64,000 bases of DNA from Sipunculus nudus (lineage: Eukaryota > Annelida > Sipuncula > Golfingiida > Sipunculidae): contig CM049306.1 of assembly GCA_026874595.1 (NCBI GenBank), forward strand, positions 59,652,019-59,716,018, written 5' to 3'. The notes below the pieces were generated by a model that saw nothing but the letters and a program-made list of their open reading frames with translations, ran no database searches and was not told the origin of the DNA. Shown piece after piece: positions 1 to 12,645 of the stretch (its first letter is position 1; every line of letters begins with the position of its first letter). A program made the position numbers and the translations under genes.

Positions 1-472
1 TTTGGTATAGCTTAAGCAAGGCTATCTTTAACTTATCGTAATCCATGGCCTCACTAACCGATAACTGTGCATAAGTCCCTAGCGCCTTACCCCGCAGTAA
101 CGGACTCAGGTGTAACGCCCAATTCTTCCTATCATAGTCTTGACATACAGCTAACCGTTCAAATCGCTCAAGAAACGCATCTAGCTGATCGTGAGCCTCA
201 TTAAAAGGTGGAAGCTGGATTTATGGGAATACATCCCTACTTCTCTCTTCTTTAACTCCAGAGTCAGACTTTAACCTTAGAACCTCTAATTCGTGGGCTC
301 TAGCCTCTCGCTCGCGCTCTAATTCCCGCTGTTCACTCTCTATTTCACGTTGCCTAGCTCTTTCCTCACGTTCCTCATCCGCGAGCCGTCTAGCCTCAAC
401 ATAATTTTGTAAAGCCTGGTCCTTAAGTCCCAAGGCCTGTCCGCATCTAACAAGTGACTCTAACGACTCCAT
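1..472 (-). pseudogene. LTR-retrotransposon gag remnant, cut by window edge
   Basis: A reverse-strand reading frame starts at an ATG at 470-472. It opens with a hydrophobic N-terminal stretch, then a very charged Glu/Arg-rich segment (about residues 25-72) that looks like a coiled coil. It meets a TAA stop at 221-223. The same frame stays open from there to the window edge and carries a helical gag-like stretch containing LDAFLERFERL and a following RGKALGTYAQL motif. That arrangement resembles gag proteins of Gypsy-type retrotransposons and the related SCAN fold, which are common in mollusc genomes. The in-frame stop suggests a dead copy or a sequence error. No protease or polymerase is visible because the element runs off the window. 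Family assignment is by resemblance only. Confidence 0.6.
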
Positions 473-809
473 GGTAACGCTCTAACCTAGTAAGATTCCA
501 GTATCAAGTAATATCCGCTCTTAAAAATACGTAAATACGTACTGTTAAAGCCAACCTAACGAACCGACGGTATCCGTACAATTACACTACGGTAGCTCTA
601 CGCATCAAAATCTACTTATACGGACTGACGGACGGAAGGTCGGACGAAGGGTCAGACGGATGGAAGGATGGATAACAAGATATCAATAAACATCATGGAC
701 CTATGATTATCATGCCAATCGGGAGGGGTAAACTTACCTGTCAAGAGACCCTACCACGTGACCAATCACAAACCAGTGTAAAAAAAATTATACCAGGGCG
801 TATCTAACA
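473..809 (-). mobile_element. Possible 5' LTR/leader of the gag remnant
   Basis: Read on the reverse strand, this stretch begins TGTTAGATAC at 809, contains a TATA-like TATAAGTAGA near 610-625 and leads into the gag start codon at 472. This is the position expected for an LTR plus leader. No matching second LTR or clear primer-binding site can be seen in the window, so the boundaries are guesses. A splice-donor-like GTAAGT is also present on the reverse strand near 732-738. A short GACGGACGG-rich stretch lies at about 625-670. Confidence 0.3.
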
Positions 810-1660
810 ACTTCAAAAATTTTCACTCTAATCTGGGTTTATATCAAACCAGTAATGATGTTCAGGTATCACTGAACTAGCATTACTCACAAAACATGCA
901 TGTGTTCTAGCCAAATCTACAAGGTATATGCTAATCCTGAAACAATGTTGTGCTTCAGGTAATATTCTCACTGAATAAATATTAACTCCTAACAGTGGGG
1001 TAATTTCATTGTGCAAGTATACACTATAACATCAGTTTGGTGTCATATCCAATTATTAATTCAGATCAACTCTAGTTTGAGTATATGAATGTCTGGTTTC
1101 AGTACTGTTTTCTCAGTTCAAAATTTCTGAAACTAACTGTAATTAGCCAGTTTTTTTTAAGGCTAATTATATCCTGGCACGCTCGCCATTCAATGTCACC
1201 CCTGACTTAACGTGATAACTCTACAACGGATATATCCTATAAAACAATAGGATGGGTTACGCTCGCCACTTGATTTCACTAATCAAGAAATTAGATCCCG
1301 GTCATTACAGGTGACATTTCCAGGTTCTTTTAAGGACGTGTATAAAAATACCAGACAATCATACACCCAGATCAATAGAAACTATGAGACATCAGGTTAA
1401 ATTCACAAATATAATTCAAGACAAAACTTACAGAGACATAGATGTGAGTGTGTGTGCGTTGATGTGTCAATACGACAGTCCTCCACATTAAAAATACAGG
1501 ATATTTACTGAGTCCATGGTTTGTATAAAAAATAATAAAGCCCAGTTCCTTCAGAGATCTCAGGTTACTGTTTTGTGTAGAATCTAGCGTATGGTTAGTA
1601 CCATATAGTCTTTCTGAGTTTAGCGATCTTCAACTGATCTTGCTTGACAGCGACCTGGGT
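810..1660. other. No gene seen
   Basis: AT-rich sequence with many stops in all frames. No conserved coding stretch, RNA gene or repeat boundary could be supported. Short open frames here lack any recognisable motif or splice context. Confidence 0.6.
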
Positions 1661-1671
1661 AGGTTTACGTT

Positions 1672-2216
1672 AGACTGGTACCCTGCTCTATTAAGGCCCT
1701 CAAGCCAAGCATAGAGACAGGCGTACAACGCCATCTTCAGTACTCCCAGTTGCAACTCCTGACCTACTTGTAGACTGGTTCCAACTCAAGTCTGTACGCT
1801 CACACCGATTGTCATGGACGTTCTCGCAATCCTGGCTGGTTATCCGTGAATATTACTTATAAAATTACTTTCTTTAGTTTTTTAAAGTTTCCAAATATTG
1901 AAAAATTAGTTTTTGCACAAAAATTGACTGATGGATGTATAGATGACACGAATCATACGATATACTGAATACTTGATATTCCACTGTACGTGGCATTGGT
2001 TTATTATCAATATCTATTAACCTAATCATAAATGTCACACGAAATGTACAGCCAACTTTTAACAACTTCTCTGAGCAAACGAAATGCTTATTTTTTCATA
2101 TATGATTCAGACTTGAGTTGGAACCAGTCTGCCGGGAGTCCTGAAGATGGCGTTGTACGCCCGTCTCTATGATTGGCCTAGAGCAGCGGTGCCATAATAG
2201 AGCGGGGTACCAGTCT
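1672..2216. mobile_element. 545-bp MITE with long terminal inverted repeats
   Basis: The left end (from 1672, AGACTGGTACCCTGCTC) and the reverse complement of the right end (to 2216) match over about 110 to 125 bases, including a GCGTACAACGCCATCTTC core. The right arm lacks about 15 bases of the left arm. The element is flanked by a perfect 11-bp direct repeat, AGGTTTACGTT, at 1661-1671 and 2217-2227, which reads as the target-site duplication. There is no transposase. The long TIR and the 9-11 bp duplication would fit a Mutator-like element; this superfamily call is an inference. Confidence 0.88.
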
Positions 2217-2227
2217 AGGTTTACGTT

Positions 2228-2974
2228 CACACGAACGATAATAACTCTCTTTGTTTACATATGAGCTTAGAGTCCTTGACCTTACTCGTGTAGCAATTGT
2301 TTCACGGCTTACAGCGATTATGTATCTAGGTCAAGCTGAACTAGGCCGGCAGGTGACGTGTGCGCACTTACTTTACCGCCAATACGATGCTCTGTCGGCA
2401 GCACGGCTGTGATCTCGTGAGCTGGGCCCTTGCCTCATGTAGAAGCTTGCTTCTATGCCGTTCCTGGCGGGTTTAAGCGTTTCAATGTTCTTTCTGCCGT
2501 GCGTGCGTGCTGCCTCTTCAAGCTTCCAGACCCAACTGAACCAGCGTCCCGCGTCTCTCCCTGAACTCTGACGTCACAATCGCCTGTGCACTGTGTACGG
2601 CGATCCGGTTCTCTGATTGGCTTATGGCTCAATTGTCCCATTTAAGGATATATGTGACCTAGAATGACTGCTAGCGTCACCATGGCGACCCACATACCAG
2701 ATGTAATACACGCAATGCGTGACACAGATAAATCAACTGATAGCCGATGGGATTTTATACAAGAATACACAATAAATATAAAATCAAGACCTGTCAACGC
2801 TTTAGGATGACGCTTCACGTCAATATCAATAGAGAACAGACTTCGTTAAACTATGATACAAAACACCGTACATATTGTCACCGATTTTCTTATGACATTT
2901 ATAAACTTTTTAAACTTGTTACTCTATAACCACTGATACATAATATGTATGAAAAAATGTTTGTTTTTTTTCAG
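2228..2974. other. 5' flank of the FG-GAP gene; first exon not located
   Basis: This stretch is relatively CpG-rich between about 2340 and 2620 and contains an ATTGG box near 2610 and an ACCATGGCG start-like context near 2680. A promoter or first exon of the downstream gene might lie here. No open frame with a convincing splice donor in the required phase (one base carried over) could be found. A short frame from the ATG at 2455 begins with a hydrophobic, signal-like stretch but has no good donor. Confidence 0.3.
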
Positions 2975-3208
2975 AGGATGTATTTGGGTTTGATGCCGTT
3001 TCTATCGGGAGCGGCTTTATCCCCCCTCTAAAGGACGATGGGGCTCTCACCATCGTGGATGTCTCTGACTGGAACAGCCCTTTCACCTTTGACATTTCAA
3101 CATCCTTTGACCCCACTCTGTGGTTCTACCATCGGATCACCTGGAAGGATATGGACATGGACGGAAGACAAGACGCTTTTACATGTCGGGCCCGACGGAA
3201 CGACGCTG
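2975..3208 (+). CDS. FG-GAP gene, exon A
   Basis: The acceptor is a T-rich tract ending TTTTTCAG at 2974 and the donor is GCTG^GTAAGA at 3208/3209. The 234 nt begin with two bases completing a split codon and read DVFGFDAVSIGSGFIPPL onward. They include FDPTLWFYHR and the first calcium-loop motif DMDMDG. The frame is open throughout. The homologous exon in the pseudogene starts at 21077. Confidence 0.85.
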
Positions 3209-6200
3209 GTAAGATTCTACTTAGATATTAGTGATTCCATGCAGATACCATGACTTTGCGTTTTTTTCCTCGATTTGTACGGTCTCTTTTTCAGCTTAGC
3301 TGACCATAGCTGTAGCTATAACCTTTTGTTCGTCGTCCAGTCTGTCCGTCGGGCCGACCGTAGGTCCATAAGACACAAATCGTAACCGTTAAACCTGGAA
3401 ACTTCAAATTTTATATCAAAGTATTTCCATGGTAAATCTCCTTGCAATCAAAAAATTAGGTCACTGGGACCTATAATTTGCGAATAACGCGCATTTTTAT
3501 GTGTGTTTTTTAGCACTTAGAAAATTAGACTTGTGTTAGTGTTCTGGGCTGCAAAACAAAAACTTTGCACTCAGTCCAAAACATCATGCGTCAACTGTGC
3601 AAACAATATTGTAACCATGCGAGAAAATCAGCGCAGCCAGTTTTTCAGAAATGTTGCGGACACAATCACAATTTATAACATTTTCAGCTGTTGATGTATG
3701 AAATTTATACTTAGATGACATATCTCAGTAATAATTGCATTGATCTTTTATGAAATTTGGCAAGCTTAAGACAATGGAAAGCCCTTTCCTTTATGGAAGT
3801 CTGGTGGTGAAATACATCTACATTTTTACTTAATTTTTACGCATTTCTGTTGTATTTTTTTGTACTCACAAACTACTGGCAAGTTGTAAACAAGGAACAA
3901 ACCGTGACTGCTTGACCTAGAAACTTTTTACCTAATATGAAGGTAGGGCCTTTGTAAGTCTAGAAACTTATTACTTAAAAATCAAGATAGTTTCTTAGTA
4001 AATCTACCTGCATACCACTTGCATACCATATGCGATTGCAAATATCTGGTTGTTTGTTTTATATCATTAATTTTCCAGGTGGAATGTTTACGGAGATGGT
4101 GTGGTTCAAACATCCCCCGGCTCCTGAAAACGTTCTCTTCGCATGGGACGTGACCGTGATGAAAACTGATATATGTGACGTCATGAGTACTCCGGCAACA
4201 CTGACGGCAGGCGGCCAGACCTATGACGTCATATTTACATCAGGGTTCTTCACACAAAAACTCGCTGTTCATTGGACGACCGATGTAAATGGCCGGTGGG
4301 ACGATGTCAGCAAGGTTGGTTTAATTGCGGACCATTAACGCACTTTATTATATACTGCAGGGCTTACAAAAAGTAGAAGTTTTGAGTCCGGGACACCCAG
4401 CCCCAATGAGAGGTGATCCGTGACGTATTTTTTTAATATAATGTATAATTAAATATTTGTTATTTAGCGTAATTGTCGTATAACAATATGATTAAATATT
4501 GTGTCATTATTTGACCAGAGTAAAATCTAGAATTAGTTGTCAACACATTGTTTACACAGTTGACTGCTTTTGGGGGTAATCCTCAATGGTCAGTGACTAC
4601 TTCGAGAGCCAACTTTGATCCTCCTGGTCCAACAGCCAGAAATTTCACGCCTGGATCTCCGGAATCAAGCGTCTGAGACATACTTCGGACATAACAGACC
4701 CTGTATAATACTAGTTATTTAACTTACAGTGACCAGTTACTACATCAAGAAAGTTAACGCCTCTATTAAAAGACAACATGAAAGGATATCATGCAAGGAC
4801 AAGTCCCCATGGTTTTAAAACTGTGTTCAAGATATAAGTCCATGAATATTTTTCTTAGGCAAAACAGTGCATAAGTCCTTGGACACCTGATTAACCTGTC
4901 ACGTACGTGGATGATAATATATTTTCCCATTGCATGAGACCTTGAAAGAAATTTTCAAAGACATTTTTCCTTCAGTGTGTGTGTTGGGGGGGGGGAGATG
5001 TCCTTAAAGTGAATTACATGTTTTAATTGTTTTGTCTACAAAACATCTATAACAAAAAATAATTGACCATATATTTTTATTGTATATGTTTTCAGTTTAA
5101 AAATTAAATGTTTGTAGAGGGGCGGAATTTCTATGTCCGCCCTTGGCGCCTCGAAGGCTAGGTGGGCCACTGGTCACATGGTGCATTGGAACTAACCTTG
5201 TGGTCGCTTTAGTTGCCTGTGTTGACTAGACAGAACGCAGGGGTGAAAGGTCCCTCATCTCACAAGCCTGTAACTATATGTTATTCAGTTTTAGCTCCGT
5301 ATATTGGCTTGAGGGACGATACGGCTGCCCGAAGGCCAGTACCAAGGCAATACCGAACAAGTCGGGTCATCATATTTTTACAGTCATGCATGTAATCAAC
5401 AAGATGTACCGTGTATAGTCACTCTGTTTTCACAAGGTACTCAAGTAAAACACTTCAAAAGCCCACAAATAACAACACCTCCACATATTAAGTGTCTTAC
5501 CGCTTGTCAGTTTCAATACCGTGCGGTCCGTCACAGAGCACATGACGTCACACGTATTGTGATGCTTGTCGATTTCATTCTGAGGCCATTTCATTCACTG
5601 TGTAGACTGAGTATGAGCTCATTGTATTAAATAATTGTACAGACTTATCGCGCACGGACGTTGAAATGAACCTTATGATAAACTTATTTACCCTTAAAAA
5701 GAGCAGCATGATATTTCTAAAACCTGAGATCTACTTCTAACCGGGGTTTCCAGTGTTTCTAAGGTTTTATTTAGAAAAAACTTTTGGGCCTTCATTATAT
5801 TTGATTTGGGATTTCCATCATAAGTATGGTACGAATTATTACAGAAATTTGTAATCTGACAAAAAAATTACAGAATCGAGGGAGACAGGTACCTTCTAAT
5901 CCCACCCTTCCGCCAGAGGTCGTTTCTACTCAAAACGAATCTCTTCTGTTTGGGCACTGTGGGAAGGGCCGAACCACTTGACAAGTGTAGCCTGGTACCA
6001 AATTCTCTTAACACGAAATTAACGGACGGACGGACGATTAACCATAACTACAGCACATATATACCGGGTTACTTATCAGCTAATAGTCAGACGTCAGCTG
6101 AGCTAAAACTTGTGGGTTCCCTTAACTTGCCGAAGCCCGAAGTTCATCCCCGTGTATATTATAATGCACCTATTTATACCGGGTAACTTATCAGCTTATA

Positions 6201-9200
6201 TATAATAGTCAGACGTCAGCTGTGCTAAAATTATGGGTTCCCTTAACTTGCTGAAGTTCAGCCCCGTATATAATATGCACCTATAGTACGTCCCAGTACC
6301 CGTGTCAACATGATTTCTGGGATAATTTTTCATACTTGTAAAGCAGTGTAAACCTTTCTTGTCCAAAGGTTGCAGAGGCTATTCCGCCGACTACCTGCGT
6401 AAAAAGTAATGCCTTACCTTGTTTTGATTTTGTATGAGACAATCTAAAATATGACAAAACAGATCACAGCGTTTACGAATTATTACCTGTCTGAGAACTG
6501 ATAATAAAAAAGCAGGTCAAACTTATGACGTCAGTCAATTGAAGGTGACGCGCGACCGAACATTGTGACGTCACTGTTCTCTAACGAACACAAAACGCGG
6601 GCATAGACATGGACAGTTTACCATGGAGGAACGTACTGTCCAGCAGTGCCAATAAGACGCCAACCACGGTATTTCAGCATAAATAAAGCAAAAGAGTCGC
6701 AAAGTAAATTCGTTTTACATGACACAGAACTACTTTACACAAAAATTCAACGCATTTTAACGGACTACATTGGCTCCTTTTCACCACTTGTGTATTTCCG
6801 CTGTCAGTGTACATGTTGATGCCGCGCGGTGCATTATTGGAGTCAGATTTTGACTCCAACAATCCCTAGACAGCAGTGTCGTACTCTTGAGAGTCCGAGT
6901 CTGCGCAGTGTGCTTCTAATCCAAATGAACATTATCGCATTGTGCAATTAACCAAGCGGGGTGCTTAAACCGATCAGACCGTGGTATCGCAATGTATGTC
7001 AATCCAACCAGTAAGGTAGGACTCGCATCGTGAACTTTTGTCAAGGACTTGAATTTGGACATCCATTCGAGGAATCGGAGGTCAGGACTCTTTTCTAAGG
7101 GGAAAAGATTGTCACACAAACTGGGCTGCTCAAATGGTGGAACATACTCATACAGAAACTCGTATTTAAACTATTCACAGATATTTTTTAAATCTACTTT
7201 ACTGTATATATACAAAGCTTTATTCCTGCACTGGGGACTTAATGTATTTAATCATCAAAGCCAAAGCATGTGTAAACTATAACATTATTCATGATAATCT
7301 TGAATATCCAATTTTAAGTGTTTTAGATAAAGATAAATTTATTGGACTCGGACATTGACTCGAGATCTTAAAGTCTCGGACTCAAAGATGATGGACTTGG
7401 ACTCGAACCTAAAGGACTTGTAAGCTGTGAATTCGACTAGAACACTGTTATCCGCCTTGCATATGACTTGTTAATGCTTAGTGTCTGGGGAAGTGGTACC
7501 GCAGCCTGTAGACAACTTTTTATTTGAAATATAGCATCATGAACACGAAGAAGCTACCCAAGTTACTGAAATGCCTTTTGCTTTCTATTTACCATAACAG
7601 GTCCAAACACGAATAATCCGGGAGGGTCACAAATTCTTTGATGTTCAGTTGACGGATTTAAACAACGATGGACGCAGGGAACTCCTGGTGCCAGCCACCT
7701 CAAACGTTAATGGGTCAATCCTTGTGTTTGAGATCCCAGATGATTTTAGGTAATTTTCATAAACGGAACATCCGTTTTTTCCATCCCCTTAATTTTCTTC
7801 AGCGTACGTCACAGGAAGACCCATAAGCTTGACATCTTCGCGTGGAAGTTCCAGGGGTGCAAATTCGGGAATACGGGGTCTTCGAATCCCCCGCCGACAC
7901 ACAGACCATTTTAGAGGGGTAGATATTTTTTTACATACACACATCCTTTTTTTCACTGTATAGTAGCCATGACAACATGACACTCAGGCCTTTGGAAATT
8001 AACTGATAGGGCCTGGAGTCATGATGGCAGTCACAACAGAACGCCCATTCTAAGGGTCGGATCAAAATATTTCCTGTCTGGTATTATTTGGCATCACAGG
8101 CTTATATGGTCGTATTATATGTGCTTAATATCAAAGAAAAAGGGTTGTTACACAAAAATTATTACATTTATTACCTCCTTTCGTCACTGTGGCACCGATT
8201 CACGTGAAGCGGTACTTCTCGTTCGAAACGGAAGTGTCATGACGGGGTCGTGTATGTAAACTTGGAAGTCCGAAGCCGGAAGCCGGAAACCAGGGAATTG
8301 TTTTATAAATAATGCAGTTTAAAGCATATACAAAATGCTAACGCTTCAATACCGTTTTGCTTTTTCCCGATAGAATAAGATCTTTACTATCATTCTGTGA
8401 ACAATTATAGTTATTTATTCTTTGATCTGAAAGTTATGGACGATTTTGTGCTCGGAAGCCATCTCGGAAGTCACTCAGAAGTGCTGGGATGTGATTCAAA
8501 TATGTATAACTCGGAAGTCACAGAGACGCACTGGTTAACTTGTGGTCAGTTAAGAGCCACAGCCCAAATGCAGTTTCTATATATTATAGTTGCATGCACA
8601 TATTTAAATTGCTTATGCATGATTCTGCTTTTAATGAGTGTATAATACAATACATGATACAAGATTGGAAAACTATGTTCTAAAATTTGCTTTGTAAATT
8701 TAATATAAATGTATACAGATATGTGGGTGTATTTTCAAATAATATATTTCACCCCATGAAATATATTAATAAAATCTAGAGCCATGTTTTTAGTTAAAGA
8801 TATTTATATTTACATGGGCAGGGCAGGGGAGGGGATGATTTTAATTCTTAAAATACACAATGTAAAGAGAACATTTTAAGGCACCTTAAACAAAAGATAA
8901 TGAGGATTTTCTGTTCCGCAACTATTCTCCTGCATGTTTTTGAAAAATGTAATCAACCGTTAGGTTGTTGGACTTTAATATTTATAATTCTATAAAATTA
9001 CGGTATAAACTGGAAAATCCAAATATCCAATAGTTTGTAACATGTTAATGTCAATGATGAAATACGCGTCTATACATTTATAACTTGCAAAATGTCACCT
9101 TTTAAATGTAGTACTCGTTGCAAAATAATTGATATGTTTAAGTCTTATAACAATCTTTGCATTTTACCGACTTTTGTGATCTGTGAGCGCACAGGCTCGG

Positions 9201-10466
9201 ACAGCAGAGCACAGTGCGTGAGTCTGAGTATCAACCGAGGAGCCGTGTTATGACCGAGAAAAGTGACATTTGATAACGGAAAGACTCCATCTCTCAATAT
9301 ACTAGTATATTTTTGGATGCTCTCTAAGTGGAGTAAATCACAGACTTGTTCATTAATATCGCCAACTTATGAACTGGAAAGTAAACTCAAATTAATTCTT
9401 GTTCAAGTTTTTAACACTTCCTTCAAACTTTTTCAATCTTGTATTTATATTCTAATAATTTCACTCCTGATGTTTCAACATAACATTTCAACTTCAAACA
9501 AATGGATATTTAATAATATTTAAAGTATATTTGCAACTGATTTCACTCTCAAGCGTTATAATATATGCATGATAAGGGCATCTAAACAGAATGTGCTCCC
9601 TTCAACTTCGGATTACTGTGCGATTACAACGATCTCGATAAAAATTCAAATTTTGTGTACAGAGGAGATCGTTGAATGTAAAATCTTTGATAAATAACCA
9701 TATAGAATTTTTTATCTTTATATAATCCATCTGAATATTCCGTGCATACTCACTATTTTTATTTGATTCTTATATTTTAATCCTCAGAAACAAAATTAAC
9801 AGATAGGATGCTTTTTCTTAGGCCTGGTAATCACCGGTCTATAGTCGGAATTCTCGATACAGTAGTACCGTGCGCTTTCGGACCTCCTTCCCCTCGGACT
9901 TGATAGTTGCTGGTATCAGTTTCTATTATTAAACAGATTTTTTTTATATCTATAACATTTGCTATTTGCTCATTTATTTTTAAACATTTACTGAACTTTT
10001 CTGGCTATGCCAAATGTTTTATTTAATGTTTTATTGATTTGTTGTTGATGTTTTTTCAACTGACGTATTTTACAATATATCTATAAAAAGTATTGATGTT
10101 TGTGCCCTGCGGTTTTACAAATTTCAGAACATTAATTTGATGACTATTGTACCTAACAGCATAAAAAATATCGATTAAATATTGAATCGTTCTGCAAAAA
10201 CAGAAACTATTGTTTATATATTATCAAAAAAATTTACAATCGGCATCATATCTATTTACACATGCATTGTGTATTTCCCTCTGTCAAGGTATTGTTAATG
10301 TTTGTGTTTTCTTTTTAAATTTGCAGGATACGTCTGATGAAATCATTATCAAACAAATTATTGTAAAGCATCATGTATATTATGCTATTTTGGCAAAATT
10401 TCAAAACATGACTTGAAACAGGTTCCATTTACAGCAGGAACATATAGGGGAAAATATCACATTTTG

Positions 10467-10523
<57 letters not shown>

Positions 10524-12598
10524 CAATGTGTGCAACCTGACCATGAAATGTAAAATATAAATTGGCATAAAAAGTATTACATTATAGATAAGAGCTTCAG
10601 AGATTCATTATCCTGATGAAATATTTTGGTCAATGAAAGAGGAAAATAAATATTTTATTCAAAACAACCTTGTAAAAATATTGACTGGACGTTTTGAGGT
10701 TCTGTCAAATTTTCTGTTTATGTCTCTATGATATTATCAGGGTAATTTTTATAGGGACATATTTGTAATGTGAATAAAATATTATCAAAACCTTTAATTT
10801 TTTCATGTTTCCACCATCATAAAATACGGTAACAGCGTAAAATATTGAGAAGTTAATATAATCTTGTTTTACAAAATAAAATAAAATATCAATATAATAT
10901 ATTATAAAAAAACAGTATCATGAATCTTACAACACAGATTGAGTTTATGAAAAATATGTCATGTTGAAGAAATTGAGAATGCTTGACACATTGCTGACGA
11001 TATGATGACCACTGCATTAGCCATTACTGTCTTCCGAGTTTTACACATTTGGATATAACCGAGCATTTCCGAGCAAAAAATAGTCTATTACTTCGGATGG
11101 ATAACCTTGATTTTTTACATAATGATAGAATAAACCTTATTCTATCAATAAATATAAAATGGTACTTTCCGTTGATGTAGTAGCATTTTAATTGTGCTTC
11201 GATCATTGCTTTATTTTGCTTAAAAATCCTTGCTTCCGACTTCGGACTTCCGAGTTTTACACATAGCCGTCTGGGAATCCCCTACCGGATGTTAGGATTC
11301 TCCCGCTGAAGCCGTGTAGACGAGTTTTTTTTCGAGTGAATCCAGCCTCGGTATTTAAAACTGCTGCACGAATACACGTAAGTCAACCGTGGAAGTAATA
11401 ATAATTATTATCCCCAACAGAATAACGTCACTTTTTGTCTTTACTCAGGAAAATGACAGTTCTAGAAGTAGATGAACATTAAAAAGTAGTGTCAGAAATG
11501 CCAAATGGCGTGCACATCTGCACATACTAGAATTGATGCGAACCCAATAGCTTGTACTGTCACCCCATCGTTCCTCAGTTCATCTAAAATCGACGTTTCT
11601 CAGTTCATCTAAAATCGACGTTTGGGGTGACAGGCTGTCGCTAACTGTATAGTGCAATAAGAGTGTAAGATTTGATCATTGATGGACCCAGAACCAATTA
11701 CCGGGAAGAGGGGGGTAAGTACTTTCAGGGAATCGCCACTGTCTAGCAGGGCTGGGTAACGCCTACAAAGTTCGTATTGCAATATATTGCGATATTTGGT
11801 AGCGTTTTGCGATACAAATTGTGATATTTTCATTGCATTGTATTTATAGTGAATAAGTGTGTTTTCTGTATTAAATATGTATAAATTATCATGTCAAATA
11901 TAATGACACGATAAAAGTTTATGCAGTTCAGTTTATTTAAACACGAAATATGGCAACATTTTTACTATTGTAATATAGTAATAGAATATTAATGAAGGAT
12001 TAATTATTTTGACCGTGTTTAGCACTGCTTTATTTGTCGTATCAAAATATTTCTCGTATACTAATAAGTCATCGAGCAGACATCAAATTTCCTTGGACGG
12101 AATTTTGATTTATGGTATATCAGCCGCACTTGAACATTTCCTACAACTTATTTAAAGACACGGTATAGAGGTGTTCACTTTAAGCCTGTCATTAACCCAA
12201 GCCATTTAGATGACAAAATTTGTAAAGAAACATAGTATTCACTGAAAATAAGTTTAAGACACTGTTTTTTTTTTTTTTTGCAAATTTCATTCAAAATATA
12301 AAAGATATTGAAACATCTTGGGTATAAAAAGGGAAGATCTCGCCTAAGAAATGGTATACCCCCCCCCCCCCCCGGTTTGAAAAGGTATGGGGGGGGGGGG
12401 GCGGAGGAGGGTATCATGTCCATCCTGTCCTCACCCCCCACCCCCAACCGAATTTAGCCAACTAGGCCCATTCTGCCCGACACTTCTTGCGGGCTCACTG
12501 TTTCGTATCTGTTTGCCTCTTGCGGTTTATTTAGTTACAAATTTTATTAGCATTAACAAAACTCCCACTGGATTAGATTGTACAAGATTCGATTAATT

Positions 12599-12645
<47 letters not shown>

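Noticed and set aside
2455-2571. Signal-peptide-like first exon for the FG-GAP gene (starts MPFLAGLSVSMFFL)
   Set aside because: No donor in the needed phase was found before its stop codon, so the link to the exon at 2975 cannot be supported.
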